From: Halomonas alkaliantarctica
GTDB lineage: Bacteria; Pseudomonadota; Gammaproteobacteria; Pseudomonadales; Halomonadaceae
Direction of reading: 5' to 3'
Assembly: GCF_029854215.1 (NCBI RefSeq)
Contig: NZ_CP122961.1
Span: 3,472,001 to 3,536,000 of the forward strand
Length of the DNA stretch: 64,000 nucleotides
Shown here one piece after another: positions 50,365 through 58,976 of this stretch (positions are counted from its first letter, which is position 1; every line of letters begins with the position of its first letter). The notes below the pieces were generated by a model. That model was not told the origin of the DNA. It saw nothing but the letters and a program-made list of their open reading frames with translations, and ran no database searches. Position numbers and translations under genes: made by a program.

Positions 50365-51189
50365 TCATCTCATCGCATCGAGAGAGGAGCTCTGCACATA
50401 CGCGCCCAACTCATCAATGAATTGTTCGAGTGCGTTACTGCTTACCAGCATATTTCGCGCGTTTTCAACGGCTTGCTTGCGTGGCAAATGGGTTTGCCAA
50501 GTGGCACCCCAATACTGCTCAAGCGCCCGCCAGAGGGATGTGATCTCGTCCTCACTTTGCAACAGATCGAAACGATCAATAGCATCACCCATTAACGGCA
50601 TTAATCGGGAAAACTGCCTCAAGCTGGTCAGTCGCTGTTGGGTAACGTCGTCTAACCTTAATGCCTGGTTGGGCGTAATGTCCTCGCTGTTAACTGAGGA
50701 ACAATGCTCATGAATGATCGTTCCCTGGCTTAGACAAAGCGCCCAATACCATGTCGTGTCTTTGCCCATCAGCATCAGTCGACCGTCCGGAGAAAGTTGC
50801 TCTTCGCCTAGCAAGAGATGTAAGACCGCTGGCTCGTGAAACCGCAGCAATCCCTTTCCATTCCCTAAGGTGTGTATGGTTAGATGCGTTGCTAAACGCT
50901 GTTGCAGCTCATCTAGGGTCTCGTTTGTGTCAATCACTACCGACGCGGCTGTTCCCACCCAATCGGTGCAGCATTGTTGCCAAAAGTCGCTATTTTGAGT
51001 GATATCAAGTAACACAGGGCCGCTATTTCTGACCCCTTTATAAGCCGTATCGTCGTAAAGCCAGCGAAACGTGGGTTGAGTCGCCTCTGCATAGAAACGA
51101 CGTAACACCTCCCCCTCGGGAAGACTTCCGGTATCAACCAACCAATAACGCTGCTTCCTTTGCTCCGGCAATTTTACTGCGTAGCGCAT
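50365..51189 (-). CDS. DUF4123 T6SS effector adaptor (Tap/VasW-like)
   Basis: This 274-residue protein opens with QRYWLVDTGSLPEGEVLRRFY, the start of the DUF4123 domain (residues 10-140), and has the typical GPVLLDI...F..W and LLRFHEPAVLHLLLGEEQL elements. DUF4123 proteins are chaperones that load an effector onto its VgrG tip and are not themselves secreted. It sits between vgrG (2-nt gap) and the VasX-like effector, the expected order, so it should be the dedicated adaptor for that toxin. Confidence 0.92.
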   Translation of the reverse strand: MRYAVKLPEQRKQRYWLVDTGSLPEGEVLRRFYAEATQPTFRWLYDDTAYKGVRNSGPVLLDITQNSDFWQQCCTDWVGTAASVVIDTNETLDELQQRLATHLTIHTLGNGKGLLRFHEPAVLHLLLGEEQLSPDGRLMLMGKDTTWYWALCLSQGTIIHEHCSSVNSEDITPNQALRLDDVTQQRLTSLRQFSRLMPLMGDAIDRFDLLQSEDEITSLWRALEQYWGATWQTHLPRKQAVENARNMLVSSNALEQFIDELGAYVQSSSLDAMR

Positions 51190-51191
51190 TA

Positions 51192-53273
51192 TCAGCTAAC
51201 CCTAGCCCGGCAAGGACAGTCAGCCAGCGGGCAACTGCCATCGGTTTGCTTTTGGCATAACTGGATGATACTGGCCTCTACTGCCGAGGCTTCCAGCAGT
51301 GCCTCATGGGTCACGTGCGGTATTGCTTCATGTGTTTCTGCAGTTGCTTGACCTGGCAACTGCGGCCCCTGCGCAGCCTGACCACTGCCACTGCCAGGAC
51401 TACCGCCAGAGTTAATCTTGACCTGCGGGCCAACAATAGTGACGCCGCTGGGGTCGATTTTCAGGAAGCTGCCGCCGGCTTTTAGGGTGATTTCCGCGCC
51501 TGCTTCGATCACCACCTTCATGCCCGCTTTGTGATGAATCTCTTGCCCTGCTTCCATCAGCTGCGCTTGGCCGACTTTTTCATGGCGGGTGCCGTCGACC
51601 TTCAGGTGGTCGTCGCCGTCTACCTGGGTGTGGCGGTTGTTATGCACCGTGTGGTGATCGTTGTTGTCGATCTCGCTGATGCGGTCGTTGTGCACCTTGA
51701 GGTGGCTGTCGTTGCGGATCTCTTCGGTGCGGTCGTTAAGCGTTAACAGCTCCAGGTCTTTCTGGGCGTGGAGCCAAATCTGTTCTTCGCCTGCTTCGTC
51801 TTCGAAGCGCAGTTCGTTGAAGCCTTCAGCCTTGTGGCTTTGGGTGCGCAGCACCGTGCGGGTTTTGTGTTCCGGCAGCGGATAAGGTGCGGTATTCACC
51901 GCGTGGTAGGTACGCCCGGTGACCAGCGGTTGATCGGGATCACCTTCCAGAAACGAGATAATCACTTCATGGCCGATACGCGGGATGGCGATACTGCCGT
52001 AGCCACCGCCTGCCCAGCCTTGGGCGACGCGTACCCAGCAGCTCGCCGTGTCATTTGGCTCTGCGTAGCGGTCCCAGGGGAACTGTACTTTGACCCGGCC
52101 GTGTTCGTCGCAGTGAATTTCTTCGCCTTCGGGGCCGACGACAAAGGCCACTTGAGGGCCATCGACGCGGGGCTTGGGATTCGGGGTTGCTCGCCAGGGT
52201 GCATCGCCGGGGATGAGGGTGACCTGGTTGTAATAACGGGTCATACCATTTGCATCACCCTGAGTCATGCCATCTTCTTCCAGCGCCTGGGGTTGCTCGC
52301 CGAAGTGGCTTACTTCAATGGCCTGCCAATCGCGGTTGAGGTTGTCGGTATCGTGATCGGTCAGGGTGAAACGCAGGCCTGGAGCGAGTTCGGGTAAATC
52401 GCTTTCAGCGCTGGCGGTAATCGCTTCGCGGCGTAGCTGTTCCAGACGAATGCGCGTAAAGGGCTTGCCGGAGGCGTCTTGCTTGTAGCGGCCGGGGTAG
52501 TCGTAGTGCTCGTAGTCAGCGTTTTGTCCGTGCTGCTCAACATCGCGGCCTAGGTGTTCATGCAACTGCGCATAGGCCGGGTTTTTAAAGCTGTAGTCTT
52601 TCAGGGTGGCGGTGGCCGCTGCCACGCGGGCGGTATGACTAAGCTTGCGCACATGGCGTGTGGGGGCTGTTCCACCAGCGCGGCTGTGGTAAGTGCGCTC
52701 ACCCAAGCTGGTGAGTACTTTTGGATCATCGGCAAAGATTAAGCGGTGGGTGCCGCCATCACTCTCTTCAAATTCATGAAAGTAGAACAAGCCTTCTTCG
52801 GCGGCTAAACGCTCAATAAAGGCGAGGTCGGTCTCGCGGTACTGTACACAGTACTCACGCTGCTCCGGCTCGCGGGTGACCGCAAAGGAGACGTCGGTAA
52901 TACCCCGCTCGTCGCAGAGGGTATTAATGATCGTGAGCGGGTCGACTTTTTGGAAAATACGCGAGTTCTGGCGCAGCGAGAGCCGCCATAGTGCTGGGCG
53001 CAGCACTAGTGAGTAGAAGGTACGACGGTGGCCGCGATCACCCCGGCCAAATTCGCTAACGATACCGTGTACCCGACGCAGCGGTTCGCCGTCCTGCCAG
53101 ATGGTCAGGGTGGCTTCGCGATCCAGCAGTTCAGCGGCATCAAGACTGCCGTCCCGGCTCGCCAGGTTCAGCACCAGCTCGAAAGGCTGGGAGAGCGCCT
53201 CGCGGTGGGTGAAGTCGATCACCGCGACGTCATCAACGCCGGGTAGCGTTAGGGTAAATTGCAAACCTGTCAT
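51192..53273 (-). CDS. vgrG: type VI secretion spike protein VgrG
   Basis: VgrG forms the trimeric tip of the T6SS tube. The 693-residue protein has the gp27-like N-terminal half (LQFTLTLPGVDDVAVIDFTHRE...), the gp5-like OB region (EEIHCDEHGRVKVQFPWDRYAEPNDTASCWVRVAQGWAGGGYGSIAIPRIGHEVIISFLEGDPDQPLVTG, residues about 395-465 with standard motifs) and a beta-helix of repeats (DNNDHHTVHNNRHTQVDGDDHLKVDG). After a Gly/Ser/Gln-rich linker comes a short tail with four cysteines (CQKQ...CPLADCPC). No toxin domain is attached. AAAGGA precedes the start. It is followed at once by the adaptor and effector genes. Confidence 0.96.
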   Translation of the reverse strand: MTGLQFTLTLPGVDDVAVIDFTHREALSQPFELVLNLASRDGSLDAAELLDREATLTIWQDGEPLRRVHGIVSEFGRGDRGHRRTFYSLVLRPALWRLSLRQNSRIFQKVDPLTIINTLCDERGITDVSFAVTREPEQREYCVQYRETDLAFIERLAAEEGLFYFHEFEESDGGTHRLIFADDPKVLTSLGERTYHSRAGGTAPTRHVRKLSHTARVAAATATLKDYSFKNPAYAQLHEHLGRDVEQHGQNADYEHYDYPGRYKQDASGKPFTRIRLEQLRREAITASAESDLPELAPGLRFTLTDHDTDNLNRDWQAIEVSHFGEQPQALEEDGMTQGDANGMTRYYNQVTLIPGDAPWRATPNPKPRVDGPQVAFVVGPEGEEIHCDEHGRVKVQFPWDRYAEPNDTASCWVRVAQGWAGGGYGSIAIPRIGHEVIISFLEGDPDQPLVTGRTYHAVNTAPYPLPEHKTRTVLRTQSHKAEGFNELRFEDEAGEEQIWLHAQKDLELLTLNDRTEEIRNDSHLKVHNDRISEIDNNDHHTVHNNRHTQVDGDDHLKVDGTRHEKVGQAQLMEAGQEIHHKAGMKVVIEAGAEITLKAGGSFLKIDPSGVTIVGPQVKINSGGSPGSGSGQAAQGPQLPGQATAETHEAIPHVTHEALLEASAVEASIIQLCQKQTDGSCPLADCPCRARVS

Positions 53274-53277
53274 GGCA

Positions 53278-53817
53278 TCATCCTTTGATTTCAGTGCTTA
53301 AGCAGGGGCCAGCGTTCTTGCTGAATGAAAGGACGCTATCGTCAGATGAAACTCTCTCAAGCGTGTAAAACCACCCGTCTAAAAACATCCAAAGGTTACC
53401 CTCCACCACTTCAAATATATAAGGGGGCTCATTTGGCTCTTGGCTATACACACTTAGCGTTCTAATATTTTCTCTTTCTTGGCCATAGCCGTAGAAATCC
53501 CCAAACCTTTGAGTTGCACTAGGAACCTCACCTTCCAGGTTCAATACAGGATAATCTTTTATTTCATAAATGGGGTTTTCATAAAAAACCCCATTCCAAA
53601 ATGAAAACTCATTTTTTCTAACTATCACTAACGTATCTAGCTGCTTAAGAGCTTCTTCTCTACTCGTTAATCCTCCACGATATCGCTCTGTATTGGCCAC
53701 TTCATAAGTACCGTAAAGGCTCTCCAATAGATCGCCTTCTTCAACACCGCCAGCATAAGTTGAAGAAAAAGACGTTAGAAAAACAAAACATATGAGTGCT
53801 TTCAATGTTTTTACCAT
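53278..53817 (-). CDS. putative periplasmic immunity protein for the PAAR-lysozyme effector
   Basis: No family was recognised. The 179-residue protein has a signal peptide (MVKTLKALICFVFLTSFSSTYA|G, cleavage near 22), so it acts in the periplasm. The mature part has GTYEVANTERYRGG and ends with YTLERVSSDDSVLSFSKNAGPC. Its start lies inside the last codons of the upstream effector (7-nt overlap), a typical toxin-immunity coupling. A lysozyme effector needs a periplasmic inhibitor in the producer, as known for TsiV3 or Tsi1/Tsi3, so an immunity role is a firm inference from position and topology but unproven. Confidence 0.75.
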   Translation of the reverse strand: MVKTLKALICFVFLTSFSSTYAGGVEEGDLLESLYGTYEVANTERYRGGLTSREEALKQLDTLVIVRKNEFSFWNGVFYENPIYEIKDYPVLNLEGEVPSATQRFGDFYGYGQERENIRTLSVYSQEPNEPPYIFEVVEGNLWMFLDGWFYTLERVSSDDSVLSFSKNAGPCLSTEIKG

Positions 53818-54689
53818 CTTTCATACACCCCTTTTGAAAACATTTCCCATTCTGCGGAACGTCGATTTATCAGACCTTGATTTACTTTACCTTGTGATAT
53901 ATTCCATGCCTTCCATGCATCTTCAAGTGAGGAATAGGGTGTTTCTGCGTTAGGATCATTGATTAGTTTTGCTGCTGAAGATGAGCTAAATCCGCTAACC
54001 CCAGAGTTATAAGCCAGCATAACGGCTGCATCAAATTGGTGAGATTTAAGTGGAACGTTGATAACGCGATTTACTGTATTGACGAATGGGGCAAGATCAT
54101 CTTCAAAAATTTGATCAGCTTGTTCTGAAGTAATACCGTTTTGATAAGTTGACCACTCCTGTTGAGCGATAAGATGTCCATAGCCGATAGTGGCACCGGG
54201 CATCCACTGCTCAATATATTCCCCTGTTTGATCGTCATAAGGCATCAAGCGTAGTCTCTCAATGCTCTGTAGCCACTGCCGTCCTTCTAAGCTTAGGGAT
54301 GTAGCATCAGAAAGAGTGGCATCGTCGTTGTTAGTCGATTCAGTTGCGGGCGCAGCAACTGCCATAAACCCCATCGCGGACACTCCACTGGCACCGGTCA
54401 TATCGCCTCCCTCCCCTGAGCCAGAGCCAATCACCACGCCGCCGCAATCCACCGAGTGGCCCGTCAGTGCTGCCGGCTTACCGTCAATTAAAATGCTGCT
54501 AGAGCCCTGAGCGATGGCTCGCGGGTGCGGCGGATGTTTGGGTTTATCATGCGGCGCTAGCGGGTCGCCTAAGCGAGCAACCGGCTTGCCATCCATTAGC
54601 ACTGTGCCGCTGCCTGCGGTAACCGGCGTCGGCGGAAAACCATCGTGGTCGGTACCTATATCACCCACTAGTACAAATTTCTGGCCCAT
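53811..54689 (-). CDS. PAAR-domain T6SS effector with GH24-type lysozyme
   Basis: This 292-residue protein starts with a PAAR domain (residues 1-95: VGDIGTDHDGFPPTPVTAGSGTVLMDGKPVARLGD..., SSILIDGKPAALTGHSVDCGG), which sharpens the VgrG tip. A hydrophobic-polar linker leads to a T4-lysozyme-like domain (135-292) with the catalytic glutamate in SIERLRLMPYDD (Glu144) and ATIGYGH (Thr167), followed by DAAVMLAYNSG and a C-terminal INRRSAEWEMFSKG. It should cut peptidoglycan glycan strands after delivery into the target periplasm. The partner gene follows with a 7-nt overlap. Confidence 0.92.
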   Translation of the reverse strand: MGQKFVLVGDIGTDHDGFPPTPVTAGSGTVLMDGKPVARLGDPLAPHDKPKHPPHPRAIAQGSSSILIDGKPAALTGHSVDCGGVVIGSGSGEGGDMTGASGVSAMGFMAVAAPATESTNNDDATLSDATSLSLEGRQWLQSIERLRLMPYDDQTGEYIEQWMPGATIGYGHLIAQQEWSTYQNGITSEQADQIFEDDLAPFVNTVNRVINVPLKSHQFDAAVMLAYNSGVSGFSSSSAAKLINDPNAETPYSSLEDAWKAWNISQGKVNQGLINRRSAEWEMFSKGVYERW

Positions 54690-54717
54690 TGCTGATGCTC
54701 CTTAATTCCGATTCCGC

Positions 54718-55305
54718 TTATTCATCCCACTTTGCCGGCGCTTCGTAGCGGGCAACGTCAAAAGCGTCTACGAACTGACGGGTAAAGCCAGCGGCTTCAA
54801 GACTGTCGATGGCCGAGTGACAGGTCAGTGGCAGGCGTGTTTGCAGTGGCACACCACTTAAACTGCGCCGTACGGCCATAAGCAGTCGGGTGCCATGACC
54901 ACTGCCTTTCCACTCTTGGCTGATGTAGAAAAAGCGCAGTTGCCAAGCGGCTTCATCATCTGGCCGACAGGCGAGCACCATGCCGAGCGGTGGCCCTTCA
55001 CCGTGGCGAAGGGCTAGCAACCGCCCCTGCCAGTGGGCTACCTGGCCCTCTTCCCGCTGCAGCCACAAGCCGCGATGAACAGTAAACTCCAGCGCCCGGC
55101 GCAGCGTCTCCAGCACGCTTTTATCTCGCAACACCCACGGCGAATGCCCCTTGGCATCGGCTTGGTAGACCGCCTGGATAAAATTATCGATATCCTCTCC
55201 GCACGCGTCTTCTAATGGAGGGGAGCGTTTTCTCCCCTGACGCTTCTGGCGGGCAGTGGGTTGGGGCGAGCCTGGGGTAAACAGCCGCTTAAGTTTGGTC
55301 AGCAT
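54718..55305 (-). CDS. GNAT-family acetyltransferase in the T6SS operon
   Basis: This 195-residue protein has a basic N-terminal tail (residues 1-30) and a GNAT fold: LALRHGEGPPLGMVLACRP (beta strands), then LRFFYISQEWKGSGHGTRLLMAVRRSL, where the acetyl-CoA loop normally reads R/Q-x-x-G-x-G/A and here reads WKGSGHG. It overlaps the end of tssM by 17 nt, so it is part of the same operon. In the V. cholerae order vasL would stand here. Its substrate is unknown; modification of a T6SS component or an effector are both possible. Confidence 0.75.
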   Translation of the reverse strand: MLTKLKRLFTPGSPQPTARQKRQGRKRSPPLEDACGEDIDNFIQAVYQADAKGHSPWVLRDKSVLETLRRALEFTVHRGLWLQREEGQVAHWQGRLLALRHGEGPPLGMVLACRPDDEAAWQLRFFYISQEWKGSGHGTRLLMAVRRSLSGVPLQTRLPLTCHSAIDSLEAAGFTRQFVDAFDVARYEAPAKWDE

Positions 55306-58300
55306 TGCTACCTCGCTCCGCGTAGAGCGCTGCCGGCAGTTGAAAGCCCGCTGCTAGCGGCCGCGTAAAGGGATTAGGCGCACCATTGGCAAATAGACGG
55401 TATCGCATCGTGCCGCCGTCAACATTGAAGCGCAGCTCCAATTCACGCTCACTAATACTGGTGATATCGGCCTGCTCCAATAACCGGAACCACGCCCAGG
55501 CGCCGTCCTGGCTCACGCTGCGGGGTGAGCGATTAACCTCACTGGGCACCATGGTGACGCGGCTTTCTGTACCGCCGCGCAGTGTGTTCGGCCAAATCAT
55601 CGAAACACGCTGGCTGGCGCTGTGGGCATATTCAATCAACTGGCCATCCACGCTGATCACACTGCGTCGCTTATCGGGACTTAGGCTGACGGGCTCAAGG
55701 GCAAACTCCACGTCTAAAACACCGTCACGGCTAAAGTAGGCGCGGCGAATCTGTTCGGCCTGTTGAATGGCCGTATGCAGGCTATCGCGAAGCAGTGAGT
55801 TGCCTTCGGCATCTACTAAGTACTCTGGGGCGCCTTCAATAAAGGGTTTTAAGCTCTCTTCATAAAACGCATCCAAGATGCCGTCGGGGGCAAAAAACTC
55901 TTCAAAGTCGCTTAGCGCCACTTCACGGCTGGCGCCGGGAGCGAGAGGGTAGCGGCCAGCCAGACGCTCTTGGTAAGGCGCAACGACGTCATCAAGCCAG
56001 AGGTGCTCCAAGTGGCGCGTGGCACTCGCCATCATCAGTTGCCAGCTCTGATCGGCTAAGTTATGCAGCATGTCACCCACTGGCTGGGGCGTGTTGTCTG
56101 CAATACGCTGTAAGTTATTAATCGGGTCGTTACCGCGAAGCGAGAGCCGGTCTCGCACATTGATAAAAGCAGTACGCCCGGCATCACCCGATTCTTCAAT
56201 TTCAAGTAAATAGTCACGCAGCTCTGTTACCGCGGTTTTAATCTCCTCCAGCGATGACGGATTATCGTTACGTTCCTGGCTCAACTGATTAATAGGCGTA
56301 AAGGGCTGCTCAATCGCGAGTGCAAGCTGGTAACGCTGGGACTGTTGCAGCGCTTTGCGCGCCTGTTCATCATCAACGGGTAGTTCAGGGTAGAGGCTGG
56401 TATTGCGCTCAACCGCTGCCAACAGCCGATCAAGCGGACGCTGTGCCCCAACCAGAGCATCAGCTACCACGATGGCTTGATGAATGTCCGGCAGGGGGAC
56501 CAGTTGCGTATCGCGCAGGGCATCGCGCCAGCTAACATGGTAATCGCTGACGTAATGCTCGCGTAACGCCGTTTGCAGTTGTTGCTTATCAGCATCACTA
56601 AAGTTGATGTTGTCGCGCTGCCCAAGCACCCACACATCGATCAGTGCCAGTTCTGTGGCCCGCTCAAGTTCTTGTAAGAAATAATTTTCAAACCCATCCC
56701 GGGTGACCAGATACGGTAAGCGCACATGTTCGGGGTTATCGCTACGCGCCATAAATACCGTATCGAACAACGTGCCCACACTGCGCCGTAGATCCAGCGG
56801 CTCGCCTTGGCGGCTACCTGCGGCTTTGAGTGCGGCGTAAACACGTTCGTCGATCGGCTGACGCGCTAACTCATCTTGGGCCGCTGCAATACTGCCCTGA
56901 AGCGGCGCCATCGCTTGGGCGGGAAGCTGCTGACCTTCAGCAATATGGCCCACTAAATCGCTATGCTCCAAGGCATAGTCCAGGTGGGTTAACAGCCGCT
57001 CTTGAATCTCGCCCCGCTGGGGAAAATAGCCCTGCCAGCGCTGGGCCATAAAGCGCTCTACCCGTTCCGGTTGACGGCCGCTGGCATCCGACATCATGCG
57101 CAGCACGCGCAGCAGCGCTAATTTGACATTACTGCCCTCTTCGGCGCGGTTCATGTCATCCATGATGCCAATCATCAGTGCAGGCAGAAATTGATTTTCA
57201 AGCATGGCTAGATAAGCCCGCTCAATTTGGGCACCAATGATATGCCCTTGATACAGACCCATATCCGCCAGGTAAGGCGTGTGCGTGCGGTATTCGGAGA
57301 AGGTCTCTAACGCATAACGCAGCCTGTCTAATGGCGCTAGAAACTCATAACCACTGGGGTCATCGCTTTGAAACGCCTCCGGCTGAGTCGCTAAAAATGT
57401 TTCTGCCCGCTCTTCGACGGCCGCGAGAGACACGCTGTTCTTCTGGTAGAAGTGCGCCCAGCCACCGATAAGCCCCATCCCCATCACCAAGCAGGCGACG
57501 AGACTGATATTGCGTGTGCGCCGCCGCCGCTGGGTGACCCTAGCGTTATCCCCGGCCAACCCTGCTTCGGGGTAGATAACTTTATCGAACAGCTCCTCGG
57601 TAAAGTAGAGTGCGCTGCGCGTAGCGCGGTGGGCGGGCTGAACATTGTCATCCATGCCGTAACGCCGGGCAGCCGCATCCACAAAGGGGTCTTCGGGAAC
57701 GCCTTGCTGATACACGGAAGTAAAATAAGTACCGCGAACCATGGCGGCAGTCGAAAAGCGGTCGCTTGATAGCGCCTCGGTCAAGAAGCCGAACAACACA
57801 TCGCGCAGACCCGCCAACTGGCGTACAAAACGGAATACTGATTCGCGCTCTTCGCGGTCTCGGCACTCCGACAACATGGACGGTAACAGCTGATTCAAAC
57901 GCGCCAGCATGGCATCGTAGTCGGTCTCAAACTCTGACTCCCACTTACCTGGCGTTTCCATGGACGCCGGGGTAAAGGTAAATCCAAGCGGCGCACGTCG
58001 GGCCTCGCGAGAGTAGTGGCGAAAGAAGTCATCAAAGCCGTGTAGCAAATCCATTTTGCTGAACGTGACGTAAACCGGCAGACGAGTGCCGTGACGCTCC
58101 ATCAGCTCTCGCAGACGGCTGCGTAGCAGCGCGGCATAGGCCTTGCGCACTGCCACTTGAGCGTGGCTCAACCGGGCAAGATCCAGCACCAGCACCACAC
58201 CATCCAGCGGCCGCTGGGCGCGATTGCGCTCTAACCAATCAACAAAGTGATCCCACAGCCTGCTCTGCAATGCCTGCGGCTCGCCCCCTTCCATGGCACC

Positions 58301-58939
58301 TTGGGTCAACAGCTCTCCGTCAGGGTCTATCAATACGGCTTTATCGCCAATCCACCAGTCAAAGCCAAGCTGCCCTTGCTTGCTGCTTTGGCCGGATGCC
58401 TTCATGACGTGGGTGAGTGCAAAATTCTGGCCGGAGCGATTGATAAGGCTGGTTTTGCCCGCGTTTTCGACCCCCATTACCAAGTACCAGGGCAGATGGT
58501 AGCGGCTGCTATGACCACCTCCCAAACTATTGGTAATCTCGCTTAACACGCTGTTAAGAGACGCTTCCTGACGCTCGACTTGCGACATAATCGGGTCTTG
58601 TTGGCGGGCGTCTTCCTGTTGACGCTCTTCATCCAACGCCCGTAAACGACGCGCCAAGCGGACTCCCCATACCACGGCAATCACGGTGACCACTACCAAC
58701 GTGGCCAATAGACGATTCGTTAAGGGCGCGAGGGGCATGACACCTCGCACTTCCCAGCTAGGCCCTAGCCACCAGATCGCGACCAGTAACACAATCAGCA
58801 GGACTGCCCACAGCAGCGTTGAGATCCGCAGTAGGCCTTTGGCTTTATTACCATGTGCCTGGGCCCGGTTGTGCGCTGACTGTGCCTTCGACATACCTGG
58901 CACCCAGCGGCTTAGCTTCGATTTTAATGTTGACCACAT
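55289..58939 (-). CDS. tssM: type VI secretion membrane complex protein TssM (IcmF/VasK)
   Basis: TssM spans the envelope and links the baseplate to TssJ. The 1216-residue protein has two N-terminal helices (about 38-60 and 80-102), a cytoplasmic NTPase-like domain with Walker A GVENAGKTSLINRSG (near 155-170), a third helix (NISLVACLVMGMGLIGGWAHF, near 475) and a large periplasmic domain. The end, PLSPDKRRSVISVDGQLIEY...MIWPNTLRGGTESRVTMVP, is the typical IcmF C-terminal beta region. The Walker A site is complete, unlike in some TssM proteins. Confidence 0.96.
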   Translation of the reverse strand: MWSTLKSKLSRWVPGMSKAQSAHNRAQAHGNKAKGLLRISTLLWAVLLIVLLVAIWWLGPSWEVRGVMPLAPLTNRLLATLVVVTVIAVVWGVRLARRLRALDEERQQEDARQQDPIMSQVERQEASLNSVLSEITNSLGGGHSSRYHLPWYLVMGVENAGKTSLINRSGQNFALTHVMKASGQSSKQGQLGFDWWIGDKAVLIDPDGELLTQGAMEGGEPQALQSRLWDHFVDWLERNRAQRPLDGVVLVLDLARLSHAQVAVRKAYAALLRSRLRELMERHGTRLPVYVTFSKMDLLHGFDDFFRHYSREARRAPLGFTFTPASMETPGKWESEFETDYDAMLARLNQLLPSMLSECRDREERESVFRFVRQLAGLRDVLFGFLTEALSSDRFSTAAMVRGTYFTSVYQQGVPEDPFVDAAARRYGMDDNVQPAHRATRSALYFTEELFDKVIYPEAGLAGDNARVTQRRRRTRNISLVACLVMGMGLIGGWAHFYQKNSVSLAAVEERAETFLATQPEAFQSDDPSGYEFLAPLDRLRYALETFSEYRTHTPYLADMGLYQGHIIGAQIERAYLAMLENQFLPALMIGIMDDMNRAEEGSNVKLALLRVLRMMSDASGRQPERVERFMAQRWQGYFPQRGEIQERLLTHLDYALEHSDLVGHIAEGQQLPAQAMAPLQGSIAAAQDELARQPIDERVYAALKAAGSRQGEPLDLRRSVGTLFDTVFMARSDNPEHVRLPYLVTRDGFENYFLQELERATELALIDVWVLGQRDNINFSDADKQQLQTALREHYVSDYHVSWRDALRDTQLVPLPDIHQAIVVADALVGAQRPLDRLLAAVERNTSLYPELPVDDEQARKALQQSQRYQLALAIEQPFTPINQLSQERNDNPSSLEEIKTAVTELRDYLLEIEESGDAGRTAFINVRDRLSLRGNDPINNLQRIADNTPQPVGDMLHNLADQSWQLMMASATRHLEHLWLDDVVAPYQERLAGRYPLAPGASREVALSDFEEFFAPDGILDAFYEESLKPFIEGAPEYLVDAEGNSLLRDSLHTAIQQAEQIRRAYFSRDGVLDVEFALEPVSLSPDKRRSVISVDGQLIEYAHSASQRVSMIWPNTLRGGTESRVTMVPSEVNRSPRSVSQDGAWAWFRLLEQADITSISERELELRFNVDGGTMRYRLFANGAPNPFTRPLAAGFQLPAALYAERGSNADQT

Positions 58940-58976
58940 TAGCCTTTATCCCTCGTCCCTTTAATGATGAACATTA

